The notes under the pieces are model-generated. The model was not told the DNA's origin and made no database searches. It worked only from the letters and a program-made list of their open reading frames with translations. From Rubrivivax sp. (GTDB taxonomy: Bacteria; Pseudomonadota; Gammaproteobacteria; Burkholderiales; Burkholderiaceae_C), in the NCBI GenBank assembly GCA_016707445.1, contig JADJHR010000001.1:680115-744114 (forward strand): a DNA stretch of 64,000 nt, given 5' to 3'. A program made the translations under genes and the position numbers. Below are positions 31,177 through 42,319 of the stretch, in pieces; positions within the stretch are counted from its first letter, which is position 1; each line of letters opens with the position of its first letter.

Positions 31177-31215
31177 GGACCCCGGCGAACGAGCCGGGAA
31201 CGAAGCAAGGGGTCC
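31177..31215 (+). other. Stem-loop in the leuB-asd intergenic leader
   Basis: GGACCCC (31177-31183) pairs with GGGGTCC (31209-31215), enclosing an inner hairpin CCGGC-gaacga-GCCGG. It lies about 26 bp before the asd ATG. It could be an attenuator or processing site, or merely a GC-rich fold; no T-run follows. Confidence 0.3.
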
Positions 31216-31240
31216 GGTCCATCGGAAAGGCAAGACTGAA

Positions 31241-32380
31241 ATGGCACTCGTAGGATTGGTCGGCTGGCGCGGCATGGTCGGCTCCGTGCTGATGGACCGC
31301 ATGCAGGCCGAGGGCGACTTCGCGCTCATCGAGCCCGTGTTCTTCTCCACCTCTGACGCGGGCGGCAAGGCGCCGGCCGCGGTGGCCCGGTTCGCGAAGA
31401 GCGAAACCACGCTGAAGAGTGCGTTCGACATCGACGCGCTCAGGCGCTGTGACATCGTGATCACCGCGCAGGGCGGTGACTACACCACCGAGGTCTTCCC
31501 CAAGCTGCGCGCCGCCGGCTGGAACGGCCACTGGATCGACGCCGCGTCGACGCTGCGCATGAAGGACGATGCGGTCATCATCCTCGACCCCGTGAACCTG
31601 CCGGTCATCCAGGCCGCGCTGAAGAAGGGCGGGCGCAACTGGATCGGCGGCAACTGCACGGTCAGCTGCATGCTGATGGGCGTGGGTGCGCTGTTCAAGG
31701 CCGGCCTGGTCGAGTGGATGAGCACCCAGACCTACCAGGCGGCCAGCGGCGGTGGCGCGCAGCACATGCGCGAATTGCTCACCCAGTACGGCACGCTGCA
31801 TGCCGAGGTGCGTGACCTGCTGGCCGACCCGAAGAGCGCGATCCTCGAGATCGACCGCCGCGTGATCGCCCGCCAGCGCGGCCTGTCGGCTGTCGAGACC
31901 GCCCACTTCGGCGTGCCGCTGGGCGGCTCGCTGATTCCGTGGATCGACAAGGACTTGGGCAACGGCGTTTCGAAAGAAGAATGGAAGGGCATGGCCGAGA
32001 CCAACAAGATCCTCGGCCAGGGCGAGGGCTTCGGCACGGCGCCGGTACCGGTCGACGGCTTTTGCGTGCGCGTGGGCGCCATGCGCTGCCACAGCCAGGC
32101 GCTGACCTTCAAGCTGAAGAAAGACGTGCCGCTGGCCGACATCGAGGCCATGATCGCCGCCGACAACGCCTGGGTGAAGGTGGTGCCCAACACCCGCGAA
32201 GCGACGCTGCGCGACCTGACGCCGGTGGCCGTGACCGGCACGATGACCATTCCGGTGGGGCGCATCCGCAAGCTGGCGATGGGGCCCGAGTACCTGGGCG
32301 CCTTCACCATCGGTGACCAATTGCTGTGGGGCGCGGCCGAGCCGCTGCGGCGCATGCTGCGGATCCTGGTGCAAAGCTGA
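31241..32380 (+). CDS. asd: Aspartate-semialdehyde dehydrogenase Asd
   Basis: NADPH-dependent enzyme forming aspartate semialdehyde for lysine, threonine, methionine and peptidoglycan precursors. The 379-residue protein begins MALVGLVGWRGMVGSVLMDRM with the dinucleotide site. The catalytic cysteine is in GGNCTVSCMLMGVGALF, and later blocks include VPLGGSLIPWIDKDLGNG and VRVGAMRCHSQALTFKL. It is the gammaproteobacterial-type Asd. Its start at 31241 is chosen from the conserved N-terminus. Confidence 0.95.
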   Translation: MALVGLVGWRGMVGSVLMDRMQAEGDFALIEPVFFSTSDAGGKAPAAVARFAKSETTLKSAFDIDALRRCDIVITAQGGDYTTEVFPKLRAAGWNGHWIDAASTLRMKDDAVIILDPVNLPVIQAALKKGGRNWIGGNCTVSCMLMGVGALFKAGLVEWMSTQTYQAASGGGAQHMRELLTQYGTLHAEVRDLLADPKSAILEIDRRVIARQRGLSAVETAHFGVPLGGSLIPWIDKDLGNGVSKEEWKGMAETNKILGQGEGFGTAPVPVDGFCVRVGAMRCHSQALTFKLKKDVPLADIEAMIAADNAWVKVVPNTREATLRDLTPVAVTGTMTIPVGRIRKLAMGPEYLGAFTIGDQLLWGAAEPLRRMLRILVQS

Positions 32381-32482
32381 GGCCCGGCCAGCAGGCTGTC
32401 TGGGCGTTGCCGGACGACAACACTGGGGCTCGAGCGGGAGAAACAAAGCATTTCCACCGTGAACATCAGTCTTTAGGTGAGC

Positions 32483-32511
32483 TTGTCAGCCTATATGCTT
32501 GATGCTATTGT
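32483..32511 (+). promoter_or_regulatory. Putative fimV promoter
   Basis: TTGTCA (32483-32488), a 17-bp spacer, then TATTGT (32506-32511) form a good sigma-70 promoter in the 252-bp asd-fimV gap. It is the only AT-rich segment there. The start codon of fimV is about 120 bp further on; the leader between shows nothing else I recognise. Confidence 0.5.
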
Positions 32512-32632
32512 GTTTTCCACCGCGTCAGCATGAATGGCGAGCCGCTCGGTGGAGTCATCAGACGTCATCGTCGGCGGATCTCGCTCTGAGCATCCGCCGA
32601 TCGCTTTGGGGGACGCCTTGGAACAACGCTCG

Positions 32633-35155
32633 ATGAACGCAAGGCGCTTTGCGCTGACCACGGTGGCTTTGGCCACCGCCTGCCTGTGGGGCCCGTCGGC
32701 CTGGGCCCTGGGCTTGGGCCGGCTGAGCGTGCAATCGGCGCTTGGCGAGACCCTGCGCGCCGAAATCGACATCACCAGCCTGACGGCCGATGAATCGTCG
32801 ACCCTGGCGCTGCGGGTGGCTTCGCCCGAGGCCTACCGTGCCGCCGGCGTCGAATACAACGCGGCACTGGCGAACGCACAGGTCACCCTGCAGCGGCGCA
32901 GCGACGGCCGACCGGTGTTGCGCGTGGTCAGTGACCGCCCGCTGCTCGAACCCTTCATCGACGTGATCGTCGAGGCCAGTTGGGCCACCGGCCGCCTGGT
33001 GCGTGAATACACCCTGTTGCTCGACCCGCCGACGCGCACGGCGGCTGCACCACCGGCGCCCAGCCCGGCCATTGCGGCTGCGGCACCTGCTGCGGCACTG
33101 ACACCCGCGACGTCGCCTGCCGCACCGCCGCCGCGCACGGCAGCACCGGCGCCGGCCGCAGCACCACCAGCACCCGCCACCGCGGCGCCGCGCACCGCTG
33201 CCGCGGGAAGCGGCGAATACCGGGTGCAGCGGGGTGACACCTTGACCGGCATCGCATCGCGATCCGGGCGTTCCGGCGTTTCGCTCGACCAGATGCTGGT
33301 GGCGCTGTACCGCGGCAATCCGCAGGCCTTTGCGGGCGAGAACATGAACCGGCTCAAAGCGGGCGCGGTGCTCACCGTGCCGGCTGCCGATGCAGCGGCC
33401 AAGGTCGATCTCGGTGAAGCGCGCGAGGTGATCCAGGCGCAGAGCGCCGACTTCGCCGCCTACCGACAGCGATTGGCCAGCGGGGTGACGACACGCGCCG
33501 ACTCCGCGCCGGCGCGGCAATCCAGGGGCAAGGTGCAGGCCCGGGTCGACGATCGCAAGCAGCCCGCCGGCGCCAGCCCCGACAAGCTGACCTTGTCGCA
33601 GGGCGGGGTCAAGGCCAGCGCGCCCGAGGCCAAGGTCTCGCGCGAGGCCGAGCGCAAGGACAGTGCGACACGCGTGGCCGAACTGTCGCGCAACGTCGAA
33701 GACCTCAAACGCCTGCAGCAAGGCGCCACGGTGCCGGCACCAGCGCCTGCGCCGGCTGCGGCGACACCAGCCGCCCCCGCCCCGGCTCCGGCTCCGGCCC
33801 TTGCCCCGGTGCCAGCTCCGGTGACGCCGGCCACAGCCCCGGCAACCGCACCCACGGTGGCCACAGCGCCCGTCGCAGCGCCCGCGCCGACCCCCGCGCC
33901 AGTGGCCTCGTCGCCTGCAGCGCGCCCGGCAGCGCCAGCCGAGGAACCGGGTTTCCTGGCCAGCCTGATGGACAACCCGTTCGCCTTGCCCGGTGCCGTG
34001 GGTCTGGTGGCGCTGCTGGTGGGCCTGGGCTTGTACCGCGCGCGCAGCGGCAGGAAGAAGAGTGGCGGCGAGACTTCGTTCCTCGAAAGTCGACTGCAGC
34101 CCGATTCCTTCTTCGGCGCCAGTGGCGGGCAGCGCATCGACACGCGTGAGGCGGCCGGGTCGAGCTCATCATCGTCGTCGATGAGCTATTCGCTCAGCCA
34201 GCTCGACGCCATCGGTGACGTCGATCCGGTGGCCGAGGCCGATGTCTACCTGGCCTATGGCCGCGACCTGCAGGCCGAGGAGATCCTCAAGGAGGCGATG
34301 CGCGCCAACCCGCAGCGCATGGCGATCCGCACCAAGCTGCTCGAGGTCTATGCCAAGCGGCGCGACATCAAGGGCTTCGAGCTGCTGGCCGCGCAGGTGC
34401 ATTCGCTGACCCAGGGTGAGGGCGAAGACTGGGCTGCCATTCAGGAGATGGGTCAGCAGATCGATCCCGACAACCTCATGTACCAGCCGGGCGGCCAGCC
34501 CGAGCCCGTGCAAGGTGCCGGTGGCCAGTCGGTGATCGAGCCGCTGGGCGCATCGACGATGCCGCATACGGCCAAGCCGGCGCCGCCGGTGTTCGTGCCC
34601 GACCCGGGTCTCGATTCGGCGCCTGGCGACCTCGACCTCGACCTCGATCTGGGGCACGAGGCGCCGCTGTCGCCGGTTGAAGTGACGCGGCCGCTCCAGA
34701 CCAGCGCCGACATCGCGCTCGACCACTCGCTCGATTTCGACCCGCAGCGGCTCGACGAGGCTTCGACGCAGCCTGCGGCGATGTTGGCCACGCCGCCGGC
34801 GACCGATCATGGCGGCATCGATTTCGACCTCGACAGCCTGGCGCTCGACGAGCCCGCGCCAAAGACCATGCCGCTGCCCCGGGCCGACTTCGGCGACAAG
34901 GCACTCGACTTTGCGGACTTCGGCATTTCCACGCAGGAGATCAAGACGGTGTCGATGGGCAAGTCAGCGCCGGCCACCGAGGTGCCGCCGATCGACGAGG
35001 ACGGTGACCCGCTGGCGCGCAAGCTCGAACTTGCCGAAGAGTTTCGCCAGATCGGCGACGTCGAAGGGGCGCGCGACCTGCTCGAGGAAGTGATCGCCAA
35101 GGCTGACGGGGTGCTCAAGTCCAAGGCCCAGGTGATGCTGGACGGTCTTGCCTGA
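32633..35155 (+). CDS. fimV: FimV-like inner-membrane protein
   Basis: An 840-residue protein of the FimV/HubP type, which organises polar type IV pilus functions and binds peptidoglycan. It has a signal sequence (RRFALTTVALATACLWGPSAWA), the conserved periplasmic N-domain LGLGRLSVQSALGETLRAEID, and Ala/Pro-rich linkers (about 135-190 and 365-440). Between the linkers lies a LysM-type motif YRVQRGDTLTGIASRSG. One membrane span (FALPGAVGLVALLVGLGLY) precedes an acidic cytoplasmic tail. The FimV C-terminal domain ends LAEEFRQIGDVEGARDLLEE. The ATG at 32633 sits directly before the signal peptide. Confidence 0.88.
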   Translation: MNARRFALTTVALATACLWGPSAWALGLGRLSVQSALGETLRAEIDITSLTADESSTLALRVASPEAYRAAGVEYNAALANAQVTLQRRSDGRPVLRVVSDRPLLEPFIDVIVEASWATGRLVREYTLLLDPPTRTAAAPPAPSPAIAAAAPAAALTPATSPAAPPPRTAAPAPAAAPPAPATAAPRTAAAGSGEYRVQRGDTLTGIASRSGRSGVSLDQMLVALYRGNPQAFAGENMNRLKAGAVLTVPAADAAAKVDLGEAREVIQAQSADFAAYRQRLASGVTTRADSAPARQSRGKVQARVDDRKQPAGASPDKLTLSQGGVKASAPEAKVSREAERKDSATRVAELSRNVEDLKRLQQGATVPAPAPAPAAATPAAPAPAPAPALAPVPAPVTPATAPATAPTVATAPVAAPAPTPAPVASSPAARPAAPAEEPGFLASLMDNPFALPGAVGLVALLVGLGLYRARSGRKKSGGETSFLESRLQPDSFFGASGGQRIDTREAAGSSSSSSSMSYSLSQLDAIGDVDPVAEADVYLAYGRDLQAEEILKEAMRANPQRMAIRTKLLEVYAKRRDIKGFELLAAQVHSLTQGEGEDWAAIQEMGQQIDPDNLMYQPGGQPEPVQGAGGQSVIEPLGASTMPHTAKPAPPVFVPDPGLDSAPGDLDLDLDLGHEAPLSPVEVTRPLQTSADIALDHSLDFDPQRLDEASTQPAAMLATPPATDHGGIDFDLDSLALDEPAPKTMPLPRADFGDKALDFADFGISTQEIKTVSMGKSAPATEVPPIDEDGDPLARKLELAEEFRQIGDVEGARDLLEEVIAKADGVLKSKAQVMLDGLA

Positions 35156-35960
35156 TGCGGCAGGCCTTGCGCAGCCGGCGCGCCTTGCCCTCGGCCTGAG
35201 CTACCGCGGCGCGGCCTATCAGGGCTGGCAGTCGCAGCCCAGCAGGCAGACCGTGCAGGACCGCCTGGAGGCGGCGCTGAGCAGCTTTGCGGCACAGCCG
35301 GTGAAGACGGTCTGTGCCGGCCGCACCGATGCGGGCGTGCACGGGGTCAACCAGGTGGTGCACATCGATCCGCCGGTCCATCGCGAGCCCTACGGCTGGA
35401 TGCGCGGCTGCAACCGCTACCTGCCGCACGACATCGCGGTGCAATGGTGCCGGCCGGTCACGCCCGATTTCCATGCACGCTACAGCGCGCGCGGGCGGCG
35501 CTACCGCTTCGTCGTGCTCGAGTCCCCGGTGCGCCCGGCGCTGGAGCAGGGCCTGTGCGGCTGGGTGTTCCGGCCCCTGGATGCGCAAGCCATGCAGGCG
35601 GCGGCCATGCAATTGATTGGCGAGCACGACTTCAGTGCCTTTCGCGCGGCCGACTGCCAGGCCGCCACGCCCGTGAAGACGCTGCGCAGCATCGGCATCG
35701 AGCGCCGGGGTGCCTACTGGCGTTTCGATTTCGACGGCAACGCCTTCCTGCACCACATGGTGCGCAACATCCTGGGCTGCCTGGTGGCCGTGGGCAGCGG
35801 CCGTCAGCCGCCAGCATGGCTGGGCGAGGTGCTGGCGGCGCGCAACCGGGACCTGGCTGCCCCCACCTTTCCGCCCGATGGCCTGTATTTTCTTGGCCCG
35901 TACTACGATGCCCGGCATGCCATTCCCGATCGAACCCCGGCCAGCGACTGGATCGCCTGA
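35148..35960 (+). CDS. truA: tRNA pseudouridine(38-40) synthase TruA
   Basis: Modifies U38-40 in the tRNA anticodon arm. Conserved SYRGAAYQGWQSQP is followed by the catalytic aspartate in CAGRTDAGVHGVNQVV, then RARYSARGRRYRF-like and FLHHMVRNILGCL blocks. The only usable start near the family N-terminus is a TTG at 35148, overlapping the last codons of fimV by 8 bp; this gives 270 residues. Translational coupling to fimV is likely. trpF starts immediately after the stop. Confidence 0.9.
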   Translation: MPDAAGLAQPARLALGLSYRGAAYQGWQSQPSRQTVQDRLEAALSSFAAQPVKTVCAGRTDAGVHGVNQVVHIDPPVHREPYGWMRGCNRYLPHDIAVQWCRPVTPDFHARYSARGRRYRFVVLESPVRPALEQGLCGWVFRPLDAQAMQAAAMQLIGEHDFSAFRAADCQAATPVKTLRSIGIERRGAYWRFDFDGNAFLHHMVRNILGCLVAVGSGRQPPAWLGEVLAARNRDLAAPTFPPDGLYFLGPYYDARHAIPDRTPASDWIA

Positions 35961-36599
35961 ATGAGCAGGACGCGGATCAAGATCTGCGGCCTGACGCGCG
36001 AAGCCGATGTCGACGACGCGATCGACGCCGGTGCCGACGCGCTGGGCTTCGTGCTCTACGCCAAGAGCCCGCGGCATGTGGTGCTCGAGCGTGCCGTCGA
36101 GCTGACGGCGCGGCTGCCGCCCTTCATCACGCCGGTGCTGCTGTTCGTCAACGCCTCGCCCAGCGAGGTGCAGCGGGCGGCCGAACGCGTTCCGCAAGCT
36201 TTGCTGCAGTTTCACGGCGACGAGACTCCCGACCAGTGTGCGGCCGCCGGTCACCCCTGGATGCGCGCGGCGCGCATGGCGACGGGCTTCGATTTGTTAG
36301 ACTTCGCCGCACGTTTCCAGGGCGCGCAGGCCCTGCTGCTCGACGCCCATGTCGACGGCTACGGGGGCGGTGGAAAGGCATTCGATTGGTCTCTGATTCC
36401 TCACGGCGTGGGCTCTCCGCTCGTTTTGTCTGGTGGGTTGAATCCGGCAAACGTGATCGATGGAGTGACGAACGTCCGGCCCTGGGCCGTTGACGTGAGT
36501 TCCGGCGTCGAGTTGGCCAAGGGCGTCAAGAACGCCGCGCTGATGCGACGCTTCTGCAAGGCCGTCCGCGAAGCAGACGTCCAGCTGTCGAACCTCTAG
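35961..36599 (+). CDS. trpF: Phosphoribosylanthranilate isomerase TrpF
   Basis: A 212-residue TIM-barrel enzyme of tryptophan synthesis. The N-terminal KICGLTREADVDDAIDAGAD holds the catalytic cysteine, the catalytic aspartate lies in LLLDAHVDGYGGGGKAFDW, and the phosphate-binding ends are LSGGLNPANVIDGV and DVSSGVELAKGVKN. It abuts truA and precedes trpB, the arrangement usual in Burkholderiales. Confidence 0.95.
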   Translation: MSRTRIKICGLTREADVDDAIDAGADALGFVLYAKSPRHVVLERAVELTARLPPFITPVLLFVNASPSEVQRAAERVPQALLQFHGDETPDQCAAAGHPWMRAARMATGFDLLDFAARFQGAQALLLDAHVDGYGGGGKAFDWSLIPHGVGSPLVLSGGLNPANVIDGVTNVRPWAVDVSSGVELAKGVKNAALMRRFCKAVREADVQLSNL

Positions 36600-36646
36600 G
36601 TGCCCCGGGCTGCAGCCGGTTCGGGCGCCGAACCGAAAGCCCGATC

Positions 36647-37922
<1,276 letters not shown>

Positions 37923-37926
<4 letters not shown>

Positions 37927-38744
37927 GCCGCATCCAACCGACCCTGGCGGCGCTGCAGCAGGCCGGCCGCAAGGCGCTGATCCCCTACGTCACCACCGGC
38001 GACCCGTTTGCCGACGGCACGCCCGAGATCATGCACGCGCTGGTGGCCGGCGGCGCCGACATCATCGAGCTCGGCGTGCCGTTTTCCGACCCGATGGCCG
38101 ACGGCCCGGTGATCCAGCAGGCCAGCGAGCGCGCCCTGTCGCGTGGCATCGGCTCGAAACAGGTGCTGCAGGCGGTGCGTGAGTTCCGCCAGCGCGATAC
38201 GCGAACGCCGGTCGTGCTGATGGGCTACGCCAACCCGATCGAGCGCTACGACGGGCTGCACGGCAGTGGCGCCTTCATCGCTGCGGCCAGCGAGGCTGGC
38301 GTCGACGGCCTGCTGGTCGTCGACTACCCACCCGAGGAGTGTGAGCTCTTCGCGCAGCGGCTGCAGGCCGCGGACATGGATGCCATCTTTCTGCTGGCGC
38401 CGACCAGCACTGAGCAGCGCATGCGTGAAGTCGGGCGCATCGCCAGCGGCTACGTGTACTATGTCTCGCTCAAGGGCGTGACCGGTGCCGGCCACCTCGA
38501 CACCGACGCGGTGGCACAGATGCTGCCGCGCATCCGGGCCCATGTGAAGGTGCCGGTGGGTGTGGGTTTCGGCATCCGCGATGCGGCCACGGCGCAGGCC
38601 GTGGCGCGCGTGGCCGATGCGGTGGTGATCGGTTCACGCCTGGTGCAGATTCTGCAAGCCCAGCCGCGCGACCAGCTGGCCGCGGCGGCGACCGGCTTCA
38701 TGGCCGAGATCCGCAAGGCTCTGGACGACGTGGCAAAGGAGTAG
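37923..38744 (+). CDS. trpA: Tryptophan synthase alpha chain TrpA
   Basis: A 273-residue TIM barrel cleaving indole-3-glycerol phosphate. The catalytic glutamate is in IIELGVPFSDPMADGPVIQ and the aspartate in GVDGLLVVDYPPEE. Further blocks are YYVSLKGVTGAGH and VGVGFGIRDAATAQ. The start ATG at 37923 overlaps the trpB stop. No frame break is present. Confidence 0.96.
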
Positions 38745-38749
38745 ATCCG

Positions 38750-39623
<874 letters not shown>

Positions 39624-39644
39624 GTGGCGGCCCGCTTGGGAACG

Positions 39645-39672
39645 AACCGGGCCAGTCGGGCCCGGTTTTCAA
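39645..39672 (+). terminator. Rho-independent terminator after accD
   Basis: AACCGGGCC (39645-39653), loop AGTCG, GGCCCGGTT (39659-39667), then TTTTC. The perfect 9-bp stem and short T-run lie between accD and folC, so folC likely has its own transcription start or depends on read-through. Confidence 0.65.
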
Positions 39673-39685
39673 TTTTCAGCCCTGC

Positions 39686-40964
39686 ATGAGCTTACCGACC
39701 ACCCTTGCCGACTGGCTGACGTACTGCGAGCAGCAGCACACCAAGACCAAGGACCGCCCCCTGGACGACCTGCGCGCCTTGCGCGACCGGCTGGCCTTGA
39801 CGTTCGATGTGCCCGTCATCGTTGTCGCCGGCACCAACGGCAAGGGCTCGACCTGCGCCATGCTCGACGCCATTGCGCACCAGGCGGGTTATCGGGTTGG
39901 CCTGTATTCGAAGCCGCACCTGGTGCACTTCGAGGAGCGCTGTCGCATCAACGGCGACACCATCGACGCTGAGGCGCTGCTGCCGCACTTCGAGGCCGTG
40001 GAAGCCGCGCGCCAGGGTCTGCCACTGACCTGGTTCGAATTCACCACCTTCGTGATCCTGCGTGCACTGTCGCGCGCCGAACTCGACCTGGTGGTGCTCG
40101 AGGTTGGCCTTGGCGGCCGCCTGGACGCGGTCAACGTCATCGACGCCGACTGCGTGATCCTGACCAGCATCGACCTCGATCACATGGAAACGCTGGGCCC
40201 TGATCGCGAAAGCATCGGCCTTGAAAAGGCCCACGTGATGCGCCCCGGCCGGCCGGCGATCGTCAGCGACCCGATGCCGCCACGCAGCGTGCTGGCCCAT
40301 GGCGAGCACATCGGCGCCGACCTGTGGCTGGTGGGCCGTGACTTCAACCATGCCGGTGACCGCCAGCAATGGAGCTGGGCCGGCCGCGGCCGGCGCTACA
40401 GCGGGCTGGCCTATCCGGCGCTGCGCGGCGCCAACCAGCTGATCAATGCGGCCGGCGTGCTGGCAGCCTTTGAGTCCCTGCGCGACCGCCTGCCCATCAC
40501 CGCGCAGGCTGTCAGGGTCGGCCTGGCCACTGTCGAGCTTCCCGGGCGGTTCCAGATCGTGCCCGGGCAGCCGACGCTGGTGCTCGATGTCGCGCACAAC
40601 GTGCAGGCGGTGTCGGTGCTGGCGCGCAACCTCGATGCGATGGGCTTCTACCCGCGCACGCACGCCGTTTTCGGCGCCATGCGCGACAAGGCGCTGCATC
40701 CGCTGCTGGCACAGATCCGGCATCTGATCGACGACTGGTACCTGTGCAGCCTGCCGTCGGCGCGTGCGGCGCCGACGGCCGAGTTGGCCGCACTGCTGGG
40801 GGATGCCCGACTCAGCCGTCATGCCGATCCGGCCGCTGCCTTGCGCGCCGCGGCGGCGGCGGCCGAACCCGCCGATAGAATCGTCGTCTTCGGGTCGCTT
40901 CTTCACCGTCGGTGGCGTGCTCAAGGGCGGCCTGCCGAGACTGTCGGCGCCGCACCTGGGCTGA
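39686..40964 (+). CDS. folC: Folylpolyglutamate/dihydrofolate synthase FolC (frame break near 3' end)
   Basis: Adds glutamate to dihydropteroate and folates. The ATP loop is VAGTNGKGSTCAML, with Mur-ligase-type blocks GLYSKPHLVHFEERCRI, VGLGGRLDAVNV and LDVAHNVQAV. At 40897-40898 an extra C or G in GGGTCGCTTC throws the last 20 or so codons out of frame. The corrected end reads VVFGSFFTVGGVLKGG and stops at 40962-40964, the normal FolC terminus (about 425 residues). As sequenced, the frame would instead run on into the next gene. Confidence 0.88.
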
Positions 40965-40973
40965 CCTCCTGCC

Positions 40974-41811
40974 ATGGCCCTGCCTTCATTCTTCAAGCGC
41001 AAAGACCCCAAGCCCGCCCGGTCGAAGGTGGCCGATGCGCTGGCCGATGACGCCGGCCCCGTACAGCAGGCGCGTGCGCGAGCGCGGCGACGCCTGATCG
41101 GCGCCGTGGTGCTGCTGGCTCTGGGCGTGATCGGGTTCCCGATGCTGTTCGAGACGCAGCCACGGCCGCTGCCGCAGGACATCCCGATCGAGTTGCCGCG
41201 CCGCGAAGCCTCGGCCGCGCGACCGACCGCCGAGCCACGAAGCCTGCCGGCGCAGACCGGCCAGTCGCCGCCCAATGCCTCTGCGGCCCCGGCCATCCCT
41301 GGCCGGCGGGGTCGCGACGCCACCGACCCTGCAATGCTGCCCGGCGCAGGTGCCGGCTGTCGACCGCGGCCCGGTCGTGTCAGCCGAGCCCAAGCCTGCG
41401 CCGTCGAAAGCCGCTGCTGGGCCATCAAGGTCCGAGGTCGACAAACCCGGGATACCCAAAGCCGCTGATGCTGCACGGCCCGATGACGCACGCAAGGCCG
41501 AGGCCGAACGCGCGCGCTCGCTGCTCGAGGGGCGTGGCGACGGCAAGGCCGGGCCGGCAGCCGCGGCAGCCGACGGCAAGGCGGCACGCTACGTGGTCCA
41601 GGTGGGCGCATTCACCGATCCCGGCGCCTTGCGCGACCTGCGTGCCAAGGTCGAAAAGCTGGGCCTGAAGACCTACACGCAGTCGATCGACACCGAGGCG
41701 GGCAAGCGAACGCGCGTGCGCGTGGGCCCCTTCGCGTCTCGCCACGAAGCCGAGGCGGCAGGCGCCCGACTGAAGGATGCGGGCCTGCCCGGCAACGTGC
41801 TGACGCTGTGA
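40974..41811 (+). CDS. dedD: SPOR-domain protein, DedD-like (frame break as sequenced)
   Basis: A cell-division-associated membrane protein. The N-terminal cytoplasmic part (FFKRKDPKPARSKVAD) precedes one membrane span (LIGAVVLLALGVIGFPMLF, about residues 41-59). A Pro/Ala-rich periplasmic linker leads to a C-terminal SPOR domain (ARYVVQVGAFTDPGALRDLR to VRVGPFASRHEAEAAGARL) that binds denuded septal peptidoglycan. A +1 shift falls inside the linker between about 41245 and 41340; the exact base cannot be placed because the linker is not conserved. The position between folC and cvpA is standard for dedD. Confidence 0.82.
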
Positions 41812-42308
41812 TGCCCGACCTGCACTGGATCGACTGGACACTGCTGGCGGTGTTGCTGCTGTCCATCGTCGTCGGTCTGGTGCGGGGTTTCCTGTTCGAG
41901 CTGATGTCGCTGGCGGGCTGGCTGGTGGCCTGGTTCGGCGCCCAGTTCCTGGCCCATGAGGTCTCGCCCCATCTGCCCGTCGGCACGCCGGGGTCGGCGA
42001 CCAACATGGCCGCGGCCTACGTGCTGTGCTTCTTCACGATCCTGATCGTGTGGACGCTGCTGGCCAAGTTGGTGCGCCTGCTGCTGCACGCCACGCCGCT
42101 GAGCCTGCCCGACCGGCTGCTCGGCGCCGGCTTCGGGATGCTGCGTGGCGGCGTGCTGTTGCTGGCCATAGCCACCGCGGTGACACTGACACCGGCCGCA
42201 CAGTCAGCGCCCTGGAAGCGCTCGGAAGGTGCGCGCTGGCTGGAAATGGCGATGCTGGGACTCAAGCCGCTGCTGCCGGGTGAGATCGCCCGCTACCTAC
42301 CCCTCTGA
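41811..42308 (+). CDS. cvpA: CvpA family membrane protein
   Basis: A 165-residue inner-membrane protein with four hydrophobic helices and the CvpA start HWIDWTLLAVLLLSIVVGLVRG-like pattern. CvpA is required for colicin V production in E. coli and is almost always located before purF; its molecular function is unresolved. The ATG at 41811 overlaps the dedD stop by one base. Confidence 0.88.
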   Translation: MPDLHWIDWTLLAVLLLSIVVGLVRGFLFELMSLAGWLVAWFGAQFLAHEVSPHLPVGTPGSATNMAAAYVLCFFTILIVWTLLAKLVRLLLHATPLSLPDRLLGAGFGMLRGGVLLLAIATAVTLTPAAQSAPWKRSEGARWLEMAMLGLKPLLPGEIARYLPL

Positions 42309-42319
42309 GGTCATCCACC

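Noticed and set aside
32381..32632. Small gene in the asd-fimV gap
   Set aside because: Frames here are short and extend without starts into fimV; a promoter and leader explain the interval better.
33030..33970. Ala/Pro-rich repetitive DNA in fimV considered as a tandem repeat locus
   Set aside because: It is low-complexity linker coding with no fixed repeat unit, as usual in FimV proteins.
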